In this document: piece after piece, positions 41,640-53,321 of the stretch
How the letters are laid out: each line of letters opens with the position of its first letter
How positions within the stretch are numbered: the first letter of the stretch is position 1
Assembly (NCBI GenBank): GCA_963575745.1
Contig: CAUYUJ010004335.1
Span: 253,076-317,075, forward strand
Reading direction: 5' to 3'
Length of the DNA stretch: 64,000 bases
Origin: Prorocentrum cordatum
Lineage: Eukaryota; Sar; Dinophyceae; Prorocentrales; Prorocentraceae
Translations under genes and position numbers: made by a program
Notes under the pieces: model-generated
The model's database searches: none
What the model saw: the letters and a program-made list of their open reading frames with translations, nothing else
What the model was told of the DNA's origin: nothing

Positions 41640-42955
41640 TACGGAGTTGGGAGTAGGGAGTGGTGAGTAGTGAGTAGTGAGTTAGTGCGTAGTAAGTAGT
41701 GAGTATTGGGTAGTGAGTAGTAGTGAGTAGTGAGTATGAGTAGTGGGTAGTGAGTGGCGAGTAGGGAGTAGGGAGTAGGGAGTGGGGGGTAGTGAGTAGT
41801 GAATAGTGAGTAATTAGTGCGTACTGATAAGTGAGTAGTGAGTGGCGAGTAGTGAGTTGAGTAGCGAGTAGCGAGTAGCGCGTACTGAGTAGGGAGTAGG
41901 GAGTAATGAGTACTGGGTAGTGAGTAGAAGGTAGTGAGTAATGGGTGGCGAGTAGTGATTAGTGAGTAGTGAGTTGTGGGTGGTGCGTAGTGCGTAGTGA
42001 GTAGTGAGAAGTGAGTAGTGACTAGTGAGTAGTGAGTAGTGAGTAGCGAGTAGTGAGTAGTGAGTAGTGAACAGTGAGTAGTGAGTATTGAGTAGTACGT
42101 AGTGCGTAGTTGGTAGTGAGTAGTGAGTAGTGATGAGTAGTGAACAGAAAGTAGTGGGTAGTGGCAGTGGGTAGTGAGTAGTGAGTAGCGAGTAGTGAGT
42201 CGTGAGTAGTGGGTAGAGTGTAGTCAGTAGTGAGTAGTGGGTAGTGATTAGTGAGTGACGAATAGGGAGTAGCGAGTAGTGAGTAGTGAGTAGTGAGTGC
42301 TGAGTAGGGAGTAGGGAGTAGGGAGTAGTGAGCAGTGAGTAGTAAGAAGTGGGTAGCGAATAGTGGGTAGTGACTAGCGATTGGTGAGTAGTGGGTAGTG
42401 ACTAGTGACTAGTGAGTTGCGACTAGTGACTAGAGACTATGTAGTGACTAGTGAGTAGGGGGTAGTGAGTAGTGAGTAGTGAGTAGTGAATAGTGAGTAG
42501 CGGGGAGTAAGTAGTGAGGATTGAGTAGCGAGTATGGGAGTAGCGAGTAGCGAGTACTGAATACTGTGTAGTCAGTATTGTGTAGGGAGTAGCGAGTAGC
42601 GAGTAGTGGGTAGTGAGTAGTGATTTGTGGGCAATGAGTAGTTAGTAGTGAGTAGTGAGTAGTGGATAGTGGGTAGTGGGTAATGAATAGTGATTATTGA
42701 GTAGTGAATAGTGAGTAGTGAGTAGTGCTTAGTGAGTAGCGAGTATAGAGTAGTGGGTAGTGAGGAGTGAGTAGTGAGTAGGGGGGAGGGAGTAGTGAGC
42801 AGGGAGTAGTGAGTAGCGAGTAGTGGGTGGTGGGTAGTGAGTAGTGGATAGTGAGTAGTGAGTCGTGAGTAGCGAATAGCGAGTAGTGAGTAGGGGGTAG
42901 TGAGTAGGGGGCTGGGGTTAGTGGTTAGGGGGTAGGGGGCCCCTCGTGACTCCCT
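41640..42955. repeat. heptanucleotide AGTAGTG satellite, 1.3 kb
   Basis: Degenerate AGTAGTG units (GTAGTGAGTAGTGAGTAG) with single-base variants throughout and no coding potential. The right end grades into GGGGTTAGTGGTTAGGGGGT. Confidence 0.95.
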
Positions 42956-43039
42956 TTGGGGCAGGGGTTAGTGGTTAGGGTTCGGATTCGGGGTTTGATT
43001 TCGGGTGAGGACTAGGGGTATGGGTGGCGGGGATCGGTT

Positions 43040-43262
43040 TCCGGCGTCAGGGGGCATCGTGGCGAAAGGGGGGGAGGGGGAGGGGGTCGGACCCCCCCCC
43101 TCTTTTGAAAGGGGGAGAAGGGGGGGGGGGGTCCCCGACGACGGGTCGTGGAAAGGGGGGGAGGGGGGGGGGGTCCCCGACGACGGATCAGGGAAGGGGG
43201 GGGGGGTTGCCCGACGACGGATCGGGGAAGGGGGGGAGGGGGTGGTCCTAACCCCCCCCTTC
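43040..43262. repeat. G-run minisatellite with CCCCGACGACGGATC units
   Basis: Runs of seven to twelve G alternate with TCCCCGACGACGGATC about every 45-50 bp. The GGTCGGACCCCCCCC start and TTTTGAAAGGGGG resemble the outer part of the inverted-repeat element's right arm. Confidence 0.8.
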
Positions 43263-43394
43263 CCATGGGGAGATCCAGCGGCGCACCCTCCGAAAGTAGT
43301 TGCGTGCCATGGATTGGGCCGCAGTTTGCACCGCAACCACTACATCCTATACATTCTCCTGTCGACGAAAAGAAACAGGATCTAGCGCCCTTTT

Positions 43395-43985
43395 GGGGCT
43401 GGAGTTATCCGCACCCCGCAGGGATGTGCAGTTTACATGTGATTTTGCTTCATGACTCATGCAAGACATCGATTCAACCATCCCAGCCAGGCCAGTATCG
43501 ACCCCCCCACCTCCACAAACATACGCGCGCATGATTCATCATCTCACAAGATCCGCTTTCAAGAGCCCCTTGCAAGACATGCTTACCTGTGATTCTGCCT
43601 CATCATTCATGCAAGATGTCGGTACAACCATCCCAAACAGGCCGGTATCGACCCCCCCACCTCGTCCTTGACCAAGAAATAATGCGCGCGTGATTCATCA
43701 TCTCGAACGATTCGTTTTCAAGGGCCCCTTGCAAAACATGGGACGAAGTGCGCACGCGCGCGTCGTCGCGCGCTCATCCCGAAATCCTTCAAACATATGA
43801 GGTTTCGTGAGGATTTCGAACTCGAGCGTCCTGGAAACATTAAACCACAGCCAATGGTATCGCAACAAAAATGTTCAAGAAAGTTGGTTTTCGCTCTCTT
43901 TGCGAATTCTTCAACTATTATCCGGGCGACGTGGCCAGCCATATGCAGTTGTGAGTACCGCCGCTGTGAGAACCGCCTTCGGTGG
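43395..43985. repeat. 5' modules of the complex dispersed repeat, partly duplicated
   Basis: GGTATCGACCCCCCCACCTC occurs at about 43495 and 43647 in a 151-bp tandem duplication. ACCCCTTGCAAAACATGGGA-like sequence, the CGTCGTCGCGCGC module (43760) and CGCAACAAAAATGTTCAAGA follow. Then the array-entry module CCATATGCAGTTGTGAGTAC (43938) leads into a GAT tract. Confidence 0.65.
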
Positions 43986-44004
43986 AGCGGCCTGCGGGTG
44001 CTGC

Positions 44005-44200
44005 TGTTCCTGATGATGATGATGATGATGCTGATGATGATGTTGAGGTTGATGCGAATGATGGCGATCATGATAATGACAAGATGGTAGTGCTGGCGAT
44101 GGTGATGATGATGCTGATGATGATGATGTTGCTGCTGCTGATGATGATGCAGATGATGACGATGCTGATGATGATGACGATGATGATGCTGATGATGATT

Positions 44201-44277
<77 letters not shown>

Positions 44278-44330
44278 CATGATGATGGTGATGATGATCA
44301 CGGTGATGCCGATGATGATGGTGACGAGGA
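44005..44330. repeat. GAT microsatellite
   Basis: GATGATGAT with GCT, GGT and CAT variants. Confidence 0.95.
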
Positions 44331-44339
44331 CATACAGGG

Positions 44340-44470
44340 GGGCAGGGGCAAGGAGGGGGAGGAGGGACGAGCGGGAGGAGGAGGAGCAGCAGGAGAGGAG
44401 AGGGATGCGGGGCGCTGTCTCTTCAGAACGAGGAGCCAACTCAACCTGAAATGGTTGGGAACAACCCATC
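44340..44470. repeat. recurrent purine tract plus TGGTTGGGAACAA module
   Basis: GGAGGAGGAGGAGCAGCAGG is followed by CTCTTCAGAACGAGGAGCCAAC and ATGGTTGGGAACAACCCA. See the copies at 25795, 45420 and 62285. Confidence 0.7.
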
Positions 44471-44574
44471 GGTTCTCAACACGTTCATCAACTTCGACCA
44501 AACGTGCCCCACTCGCGCGCACGTCGAAATCATTCGAACGTCCTTGCGCGCGTGCTGTCGCAAGAGTCCCTGTC

Positions 44575-46595
44575 AAAACTTATCCTGGCGAAAGACCTAA
44601 CCATATGCAGTTGTGAGTACCGCCGTTGTGAGAACCGCCTTCGGTGAAGCTCCCTACAGGGCCAGGAATCGCGTGAAGGGAACGCCGAACTGAGGCGGGG
44701 CCGCCATGCGGGCGTTCCCGCTGGGGGTCTGCAGGGGGCGCGGAGGTCCGACGAAACGGGTTACGTGCCGATTGAATTTGTTAAGGCTGACAGGCACTGG
44801 GAGAAACGGGAACAGGCTTGCGGGCGCATCCATTGAGGCCTTAGGTGGAGCTCCGTGTGGGGCCACGAAGCGTGTGAGGGGTGTGCCAAGGTAAGGGGGG
44901 GCAGCATTCGAACGCAGCCACGGGGGCCTTCAGTGGAGCTCCCTATTATAGGGCCGCGCAACGTGTGACGGGTTTGCCAAAGTGAGGGGGGGTGGCGGCA
45001 TGCGAACGCAGCCATTGGGGCTTTCGGTGGAGCTCCTTATGGGGCCACAAAGCGTGCTAGGGGTGTGCCAAAGTGAGGGGGATGGCGGCATGCGGCTGCA
45101 GCCAGTTGGGCCTTCGGTGGAGCCCGTTTTGGGGCCACGAAGCGTGTGAGGGGTGTACCAAAGTGAGGAGGGTGGCGGCATGCGAACGCAGCCACTGGCG
45201 CCTTAGGTGGAGTTTTCCAGAGGGCCACGAAGCGTGCGAGGGATGTGCCAAATTAAGGGGGGTGGCGGCATGCGAACGCAGCCACTGGCGCCTTCGGTGG
45301 AGCTCCCCATGGGGCCACGAAACGTGTGAGTGGCGTGCCGAAGCAGACACCTGAAAGAGGAGGGGGTATGACGGCGATGGTGATGACGATGGTGATGGTA
45401 AGGAGATGTGGAGGGCAGACGCAAGGTTGGGAAGAAGGAGAAGCAGGAGGACGCGGGGACTGTCTCTTCAAACTAAGGACCAAACACCGCAGGATGGTGG
45501 GGGAAATTTGCTTGGCGAAGGACCCAACCATATGCAGTAGTGAGCACCGTCGTTGTATGCACCGCATCCGGAGAAGCTCCTTCGAGGGCCACGACACGTG
45601 TGAGGGGTGTGCCGGAATTTGTCTGGTGGGCGGATGCGGAAGCAGCCACTGGGGCCGTCGGTGGAATTCCGTATGGGGCCACGAAACGTGTGAGGGGTGT
45701 TCGGAAATGGGCGTGCGTTACGCATGCGGGGGATGGCACCGGGGACTTCGGTGGAGCTCCCTATGGGGCCACGAAACGCGTGAGAGGTGTGCCGAAATGG
45801 GTGCGGTGGGCGCATGCGAACGCAGCCACTGGCGCCTTCTGTAAAGCTCCCTGTGGGGCCACGAAACGTGTGAGGGATGTGCCGGAAGGGGGGTGGGTGA
45901 CGCATGCTGGCGGTGGCACTGGGGCCTTCGGTGGAGCTCCCTATGGGGCCACGAAGCGTGTGAGGGGTGTGCGAAATGGGCGTGCGTGACGCATGTGAAC
46001 GCGGCCACTGGGGCTTTGGGTGGAGCTCCCTATGGGGCTACGAACCTTGTGAGGGGTGTGCCGAAATGGGCATGCGGTGGGCGGGGTGGGCGCATGTGAA
46101 CGCGGCCACTAGGGCATTGGGTGGAGCTGCCTATGGGGCCACGAACCGTGTGAGGGGTGTGCCGAAATTGGCATGCAGTGGGCGGGGTGGACGCATGTGA
46201 ACGCGGCCACTGGGGCATTGGGTGGAGCTGCCTATGGGGCCACGAACCGTGTGAGGGGTGTGCCGAAACGGGCATGCGGGCTGGGTGGGCGCATGTGAAC
46301 TCGGCCACTGGGGCCTTGGGTGGAGCTGTCTATGGGGCCACGAAGCGCGCGAGGGGTGTGCCGAAACGGGCATGCGGTGGGCGGGGTGGGCGCATGTCAA
46401 CGCGGCCACTGGCACTGGGGCCTTGGGTGGAGCTGTCTATGGGGCAACGAAACATGTGAGGGGTGTGCCGATATGGGCATGCGGTGGGCGGGGTGGACGC
46501 ATGCGAACGCGGCCACTGGGGCCTTGGGTGGAGCTGTCTATGGGGCCACGAACCGTGTGGGGGTTGTGCCGACATGGGCATGCGGTGTGCGGGGT
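44575..46595. repeat. 90-bp and 101-bp tandem repeat array
   Basis: It starts with GGCGAAAGACCTAACCATAT (44589) and restarts with the same module at 45514 after a short insertion carrying the purine module. Early units (44890-45350) have a 90-bp period; later ones (45960-46590) have a 101-bp period, for example GAACGCGGCC at 46098 and 46199. The shared core is GGAGCTCCCTATGGGGCCAC and GTGTGAGGGGTGTGCC. The family is the same as at 25290-25790. Confidence 0.9.
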
Positions 46596-46597
46596 CA

Positions 46598-46905
46598 GAC
46601 ACACAGACACACAGGCAGACAGACACACAGACACACAGACACATAAGCACACAGACACACAGACACACAGACACACAGACACGGACCCCGACATAGACAC
46701 AAACATAGACACAGACAGAGACCTACACCCAGACACAGACACAGGCACAGACGCAGACACTGACATAGAAACAGACACAGACAAAGACACATACACATAC
46801 ACATACACGTACACATACACATACGATACACATCCACATACACACGCACACACGCACATACACACGCGGGCACACACATACACACACACACCGCACACAC
46901 ATGTT
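46598..46905. repeat. (ACACAG)n/(ACATAC)n microsatellite
   Basis: ACAGACACACAGACAC grading into ACATACACGTACAC and CACACACATA. Confidence 0.95.
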
Positions 46906-47099
46906 TAAGCTGGCGGCGCAGCGAACAGCAGGTGGAAGTGCCATTTGCGATCGAACATCGTCAAAGGCATAGTGTGCAAAGCGTCGCACACTTCGTGTGC
47001 AGGATGTGTGGTGTGAAGGAGGAACTGCAAATCAAAGGGAACGTGGAGCGGCCAGAAAACCGCGGAGGCAACTCGTTTCGAAGTGTACTGAAGCGCGAG

Positions 47100-47995
47100 C
47101 AGTCACACATGCACACATACAGACACAAACATACATGTGAACCAATGGTTTCGCAACAAGAATGTTCAAAAAGCCTGCGCCCGCGCTCTTGCGAATTCTT
47201 AGGAAACCTCAGGTTGCTCCGCATTTTCATCGAGTGCTTGCAAGCGTGCCCCTCGCGCGCGCATGTCGAAATCAATCGAATGCCCTCGCGCACGTGTCGA
47301 GAGGGGGTACGATTCCTGCCACATCGTATCATGCGGACAACTCGCGCCCGTCGGCCGCGCACGCATGTCGAAATCTTTCCGACACCTTCATCACCGACGG
47401 GTGGACACCATCATCGTCATCGGCGTGATCAGCATCGGTGCCGTCGTTGCCCTTGCCGTCGTCATTGACATCGTGTCACCAGCATCGCTAGTATCATCAT
47501 CGTGTCTGCCGTTGTCGATGTCGCCATGATATCGCGCCCGCCCTTGTCACCGACTCGCACTGATGTGCCCGCGCGTCAGCGCGGCTTCCGAAACGCGCCG
47601 GGATGCTCCCAGCGGTCAGCGCCAACGCGGCCGCGTCGGTCGCGCAAGACTAGCTGGTCGCTCTACGCGCGAGAGTGCGCGCTAGCGCGGCCGCAGAGAT
47701 GCACCAACCAGCGCCAAACAGCCATCGCAATCGCCAACGCATGGCGCTTGCAAACCCAGTTGCGGGTGGATGGGTGGGGTGATTGCGCGAGCATTAGAGG
47801 CGGCCACTTGCGAGGAAGTCGAAGTCAACTGCGCCACAGAGTTGCACCACGTAAGTTGCACCACGCCACATCGGTTGCATGGCATTTATTGTGCCATGCC
47901 GGTTGCAACGCAGCGATTGCACCGTGCACGGGTTGCACCGAGACGGTTGCACGTCGAGAGTGCAAGGTCTTATTGTTTGGAGTCCACGCTGGCAA
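47100..47995. repeat. copy of the complex dispersed repeat
   Basis: CAACAAGAATGTTCAAAAAG, TTGCGAATTCTTAGGAAACC, GCGCATGTCGAAATCAATCG, a CATCGTCATCGGCGTGATCAG part, CGCGCCCGCCCTTGTCACCG, CAGTTGCGGGTGGATGGGTG, TTGCACC-type tail units (47838-47950) and the CCACGCTGG end (47983-47993). Confidence 0.75.
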
Positions 47996-48760
47996 ACGTG
48001 CGGTTTGAGTTTTCAGCTGTTTTTTTTTGGAACGGATAAACATGCTCTTCTTTGCGCCTAATCATCGGAGGGGCGAGTGGGGAAGGGGAGGGGACGTCAC
48101 GGGAAACAGCTCCAGGATCCCAGGGGCAAACCTGGCTTGAACGCGAGGCATCAGCATGTTCAGGGAGCGAGGGGCGGGGGTGGATGTTTCTGGCTGCGGC
48201 TGCCCTCCCTGACATGAGCCGAGCCAGGCGTGGGAACCGCTGTTGGAGCCGCCCGTGCGCCGCGTTCACGACCTGGCATGCGGCAGCGGGGAAGCGTCGG
48301 TGGCATTCGGCTGCTGGCGGGGGTCTGCGGGTTGCGCTCTGGACGCGAGAGGGTGTGAACTCTTCTGACAAGACGGAATTGCCAATTGTGTGTGTTGTTG
48401 TGTCAGTGGGGGTCATTGTGGTGCAGAGGAATATGCCCGAGTGATAGGACAAGGCTTGACCCCGAATCTCGTTGGGTTCGTATGACGGAAACGTCGGACA
48501 ATAGTAGTTTTTCTCCAGGGCCAGACCCATGAGTATTCGTTATTCCGTCCGCCGAGGCAAGTTAGATAGTTCATTGGCCATCAATCGGTTATAATATCTT
48601 GGTTTATTAGCCGAATCATTTAGGCATGTTTGCCAACGTGGACCCCGACGGGGGAATTTTCGCATTCCGGTGGGGGGAATTACGTGGTGGAAGTTCTGTG
48701 GTGGTGGTTTTGTGGTGGAAGTTATGTGGCAGAAGCTAAGTGCTGTGAGCTATATGTGGT
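47996..48760. other. about 765 bp with no recognised gene
   Basis: Open frames of 130-190 codons overlap on both strands (48052-48444 +, 48530-47970 -) without recognisable domains. Confidence 0.35.
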
Positions 48761-48779
48761 CGCTCGCCCGCAGACGACA

Positions 48780-49010
48780 GGGCATCCTGGCGACGCTGCC
48801 ACCCAAGCGGCGCCGGGCTGGAACGTGGCGAAGACGCTGCCACCCATGCGGCAACGGGGCGGCATTGAGCGGGAACGTGGCGCATCCTCGACGCTGCCAC
48901 CCAAGATGCAACGGGCGGCAACGGGCCGGCAACGAGCGGCAACGGGCGGCATCGGGTGGGAACGTGGCGAATCCTCGACGCACCCACCCAATGCTTCAGT
49001 ACGACATGTA
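48780..49010. repeat. GCTGCCACCC / GGGAACGTGGCG minisatellite
   Basis: GACGCTGCCACCCA recurs at about 48793, 48835 and 48890, and GGGAACGTGGCG at 48870 and 48958 with GGCAACGGGC iterations between. Confidence 0.75.
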
Positions 49011-49717
49011 AGACCTCCTGAGTGTAATCACTGTTTGGGGAATCGTCCGAAGCTCTCGCAGAATCCCATCGCGCGGCACCATGAATGCGACGCACATCCT
49101 ATTTCAACGTGCTTCAGCTGGGCAGATGGTTCGTTGACGGCTTGGAGGAGGGCCAGGTTTAGGAGGAGAATTAGAAGTCGAAGGAGTGGTCGCAGCTTGG
49201 TGCCGTATAGCCCAGGCTGTGGACTGCGTTGACCTCGGCTTGACGGAAGAATAAACGAGGGTCTGGTGGCAGAGTTCGACCACAGCCGTTTTGCCATCCC
49301 CAGCGGAGGAGGGCGAGGAGGGATCGCGTTGGCCTGCAGCCGGGTGGCTGGGCGATGTGTGGGGCAGGAGAACACCGAGGCGCGGACATGAGACCCTGGG
49401 TCCCGGGAGGGGAAAGGGTGCAGGACCCTCGGCTCGAGTCGACGAGGATTGCGAGTCGTATCGAGGGGGGCGCCGGTCTCGAGAGCCCTGAGCCGAAGGG
49501 ACGCCGCGCGGTTTCAATCCCATACACCTTCCTCTCACTCTTTCTTCTAGCCCCATCCCTGTTCTCGACCCATCATCTCTCCTTCCTCGCTCCCCTCCTC
49601 TTCACTGTTCCTCCTCCTGCTTCTACCCTGCCCTCCCCTCCCCTCTCCTCCATCCCCTCCCCTCTCTCGCTTCCTCCCTTCCCTCTATGCGCCCTTCCCT
49701 CCTCCCACCCTTTACAG
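49011..49717. other. unassigned region ending in a polypyrimidine tract
   Basis: No gene is recognised. CCCTCCCCTCCCCTCTCC-like pyrimidine tract at 49600-49715. Confidence 0.4.
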
Positions 49718-49862
49718 AGGACGCCTCGGACCCGTACACGCACGCAGCGTTCGAGAACCGGCTGGGGCGACCCTGCCGACGTTGGAGTTTCGAAGACGTG
49801 GCTGCTGGGGTCCTCGAGGAGGACTTTGGGGTTGTTTATGCACAATATAAGCAGCTATTCAT
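49718..49862 (+). CDS. possible internal exon of an unknown gene
   Basis: After a strong pyrimidine tract and CCCTTTACAG acceptor, one frame reads EDASDPYTHAAFENRLGRP, RRWSFEDVAAGVLEEDFG and VVYAQYKQLF with varied composition unlike the neighbouring repeats. A GTACAC donor lies at 49863. I do not recognise the family, and no partner exon was found. Confidence 0.3.
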
Positions 49863-49889
49863 GTACACTAAAACGGGAGACCAGGCTGG

Positions 49890-51100
49890 GGTGGAGGCCC
49901 GGGGCCGCAACCTGGACCACAAATTTGGAGCCCGGCCCAGCCCGATCTCCAGGGGCCCGAAATCGCTTCCGAGAGGGGTCGGGCAGCCATCAAGGCGCCC
50001 CAAGAGGGCTCCGAGTTACCCCTCAAGACGGCTTCCAGGGGCCTCAGACGGCCTCACGCTCTCCCCCAAAAGGTCCGAATACGCTTCCCCAGCGCGGTCA
50101 AGAGGGCCGAAGAAGCCCAAGACGCTCCCAACGGCGGCCCAAAAGTTCCTGAGAGGGGTCAAACAGCCGTTCAGGCGGTCCTGAACCGCCCCCAGTCACC
50201 CCCCGACGACGTCCAGGGGCCCCAGACGGCTCTAGAGAGGCTCCAGACGCTCCAAGAGACGCTCAAGACTGCGAGTTCCAGAGGGCCTCAGGAGGCTCTC
50301 CAGGACAGCTGCGACAAGCAAACAGCATTCGAACATTGTCGCCTTCCGACGGGAAACCAGTGTCTTCGTACATTCTCGCCAGGACCACTCCGACAAGCCA
50401 AACATCTTCGAACACCCATGGGAGATCGATGAGTTTGCCTTCTCACATTTTCGCCTCCGATGGGCTGCTGAGGCCTGAAGCTCGCTCCCAGGAGGCTCCA
50501 AGACGCCCCCCAAAAAGCACCCAAGAGGCCCCAAGAAGCCCCAAGACGCACCCAACGGGGGTCCAGAATCGCTCCGGAGAGGGCTCAGACAGCCGTCCAG
50601 GCGGCCCAGGACGGCCCCGAGTTACCCCAAGACGGACTCCAGGTGTCTCAGACGGCTCGAGAGAGGCCCCAGACGCCTCAAGAGAAGCTCAAGAAAGTCT
50701 CAGAGAGCCTCATGATATTATCCAGGATCATTCCCCGACAAGCCAACAGCATTCGAAACCACATGGGGAATACATGAATTTGGCCTTCTCGCCTTTTCGC
50801 CCCCGAATGGCTGCTGAGGCCTCAGGCTCGCCCCCAGGAGGCCCCAAGCCCCTAGAAGCCCCAATGCGCCCCCCACACAGGGGCCCAGAATCGCTTCCCA
50901 GAGGGGTCGACCCAGGACGGCCCCGAGTCACCCCCAAGACGGCCTCCAGGGGTCTCAGGCGGCTCCCGAGAGGCTCCAGACGCCTCAAGAGCCGCTCAAG
51001 ACAGCCCCAGAGGGTCTCGGGCGACATTCCAGGACATGTCCGACACATGAAACACCTGCACGAACTACTCCGAGGAGAAGGATGAGGAAGACGAGCCTTA
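49890..51100. repeat. CCCCAAGACGGCCC-type repeat, reverse orientation
   Basis: Units such as GGCCCCAAGACGGC, GGGGTCGGGCAGCC and CAGACGGCCTC at irregular spacing are the reverse complement of the CTTGGGGCC family at 28.6-30.8 kb. AGCATTCGAACATTGTCGCC, GACAAGCCAACAGCATTCGA and ACATTTTCGCCTCCGATGGC-like segments recur near 50320-50465 and 50735-50815 as longer units of about 420 bp. Confidence 0.75.
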
Positions 51101-53120
51101 GAGAGCCTCCCAAGAGTGCTCCGGCCCCAGAGTTCCCAGAAGCCCCCTCAGGGCTTCACGTAGCGCCCAACGTTTTCCAAGATACCCTCCGAACGAGCCG
51201 CACCTGTGAACCTGCTTGGTGCCTCCTCCCCATGCCTGTTCGAAGCCCCCCCTGGAGGCGCATTCAGACCGTCGTGGAACCTGTCGAGCTTTCCCAGGCC
51301 GTCTCCGAGAGTTTCCAGCGGCTCACTCGGTGCACCAAGGAGCGCTCCAGGATCGTCCTCGGAGGTCCCCCAAAGAGAAACACTCGTGAACGCATGGTGT
51401 GCCTGGTTCCCTCGTCCTTTCTGGAGCATTCCTGGAGCTCAACTGTGAGCTCTTCCCCAATCCATTCCTGAGAGCTGTTGAAGGCTTACGTCCCCACGGA
51501 GAGCCCTGGCACGGTCTCAAGAAAGCCCCAAACAGATGGACATCCGTGAGACTCCTTTGTGTCTCTTCCATGCGCTCTGCGGGGGTTCTCCGGGGGCCCA
51601 CTTCGGGGAGTCTGAGAGCCCTACGAGCTTGCCTGGGCCGTCTCCAAGCGCTCCCAGAGGTCCACTCAAACCCCAATGAGAGCGGCAGGACGGTTCCAAG
51701 AAGCCCCCAATCATAATCACATTCGTGAGCTTACGTTGTTCTTGTCTCCATTGCCCTCTTCGAGCCCTGCTAGGGCCCAAGTCGGACCGCCGTGGATCCT
51801 CTCGAGGCTCCCCTGCCCGCCTCGTACAGCGCTCGGAGGAAAACTAGGTCTACTCCTTCGGGCCGTGGAGAACCCTGTGGGCCACGATCCGTGTGCCTCG
51901 GGGGCTGTCATGGTGATATTTCGGTCGCTATAGGGCCGGCCGTCTTGGGGCCCTCTTGGCGCCGTCTTCTGGACCTCCTGGAGTAAAGTTTGTGGTGGCC
52001 GCCTTGAGGCTGTTGGAACCTCTTTGGCTGCTGGAGGTTCGAAAAAGCGAGAAAACGCAAACCGTTCAAACAGTGAACACACATTATTGAGTTGGCCTTC
52101 TTCAGGCTGTCCTGGAAAGCCTCGAGCCCCCTCCAGGCCATTTTCGCCGTCTTGGAGGCATACGGGGCGACCTTGGAGGTTTCTTGGGAACCTCGTGCCA
52201 TCTTGGAGGCCACCTGTGACCGTCTTGGGCCGCCAGGGCCCGTCTTGAGGACCATCTTTGGCCATGGTGGCTGGGTTGGAGGCGAGTTGTCTTAATGTTG
52301 GGTGCTGTGTGCGGTGGCGGCCGACAAGCCGAGAGCCACATATATAATCGTTTGGAAGGGCCAGCCGTGTTGTAAAATTTGGCAGGCCGCGCACCCCTCT
52401 TGCAAGCAACAGGGGGCGACGAATCGAAGACGCCTACGACGAGTCGCCGCCGTCCCCTGCATTTTTGGAAATCGGCTATGTTTCTGACCGTTGGGGAGAG
52501 TTTTGGCAAGTGTTTGGATTGCGTGTTCCCCCAGCCGTTGTAAAAGCCATTTGGGGAACATGGGATGGCCTCTGTCTAGGGGACCCCCCCAGGGTACCCC
52601 CGGGCCTCTTGGGAGCCTCTTGAGGACCCCTTGGGGGCCTATGGGGGCGCCTGCTGAGCCTCTTGAGCCGTTTTGGGACCATCTTGGAGCTTCTAGGGGC
52701 TTCCTTGGGTCGTCCTCAAGCCATCTTGGGGCTGTGAATGGCAGAGCGCGCCCTCCTGGGAGGTGAGGGTGGCCCATGGATTGCTCGAAGAGGAAGATAA
52801 AATGCAACAGGACTTCAAAACAGACCACGTGGAGCGTTGGAAGGCCAACGGTGTCCCCCAGAAGTCCCAAGGGGGGCCCAAGGCGTCCCCGGACGGCTCC
52901 CAGACGCCCAACAAGCCCTCACGACTTCCATAGGGAGTTTCAAAAGGAGCTTGCTAGAATCTAAGCGCGCGAAGCACGAACGTGGTTATAGTCTGTATAC
53001 GTACACGCATCATAACAAACATACACATACGTTACATAGGGCGTGTGTGCGTACACACCTATAACCATACATACACACAGACAGGGAGATAACGAGAGCG
53101 ACCCTCAAACCAAATTCCCA
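51101..53120. repeat. degenerate repeat region, orientation changes
   Basis: 51100-51720 continues loosely in the CCAAG orientation. From about 51930 the TCTTGGGGCC orientation returns (51945-52260, 52590-52730), and 52850-52930 reverses again (CCCAAGGGGGGCCCAAGGCG). TGTTCGAACGGTTTGCGTTT-like pieces occur at 52060. No gene is recognised. Confidence 0.55.
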
Positions 53121-53194
53121 CGTGACGACGCAGTTTCTGAACCCGCGGCGGGGCGCCGCTAGACTGGCCGACTGGCCCTCCGCAACTTTCCCTG

Positions 53195-53321
53195 GACCCA
53201 GCGACAGTTTTGCAGATCGCAGCCCCACAGGGACGGGGAGGTCCCGCTCAGGTCCGCGCAGTGCTTCACTCCGCTGGACCCACCAGCAGCCCTCGAAAGT
53301 GACGACAGTTTCTGCGAAGAG
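53195..53321 (+). promoter_or_regulatory. 101-bp monomer at the LINE 5' end
   Basis: CAGATCGCAGCCCCACAGGG through CCTCGAAAGTGACGACAGTTTCTGCGAAG ends at the ORF1 ATG. It matches the monomers at 61455-62284. A shortened second monomer (CTGGACCCAGCGACAGTTTTG) lies just upstream. The position suggests a monomer-type 5' UTR or promoter. Promoter function is inference. Confidence 0.55.

Larger units (their letters stand above)
40080..41640. repeat. 1.5-kb element flanked by long imperfect inverted repeats
   Basis: Left arm 40080-40255: a GGTCTCGAACCT hairpin, G/C runs, GGTCCGGACC, then repeated CCCAATCCCAACC. Right arm 41450-41640 gives the same modules in reverse-complement order: GGTTGGAATTGG repeats, GGGTCCGGACCC, C/G runs, then GGGTCGAACCCC. 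Interior: a unique part (40260-40475), a TAG-type microsatellite and a GGAATTCC minisatellite. No open frame with a recognised domain. It looks like a foldback or MITE-like structure. Confidence 0.65.

Noticed and set aside
44575-46595. CRISPR array (regular repeats)
   Set aside because: Units are contiguous and diverge gradually, with no unique spacers. The context is eukaryotic and no cas genes are present.
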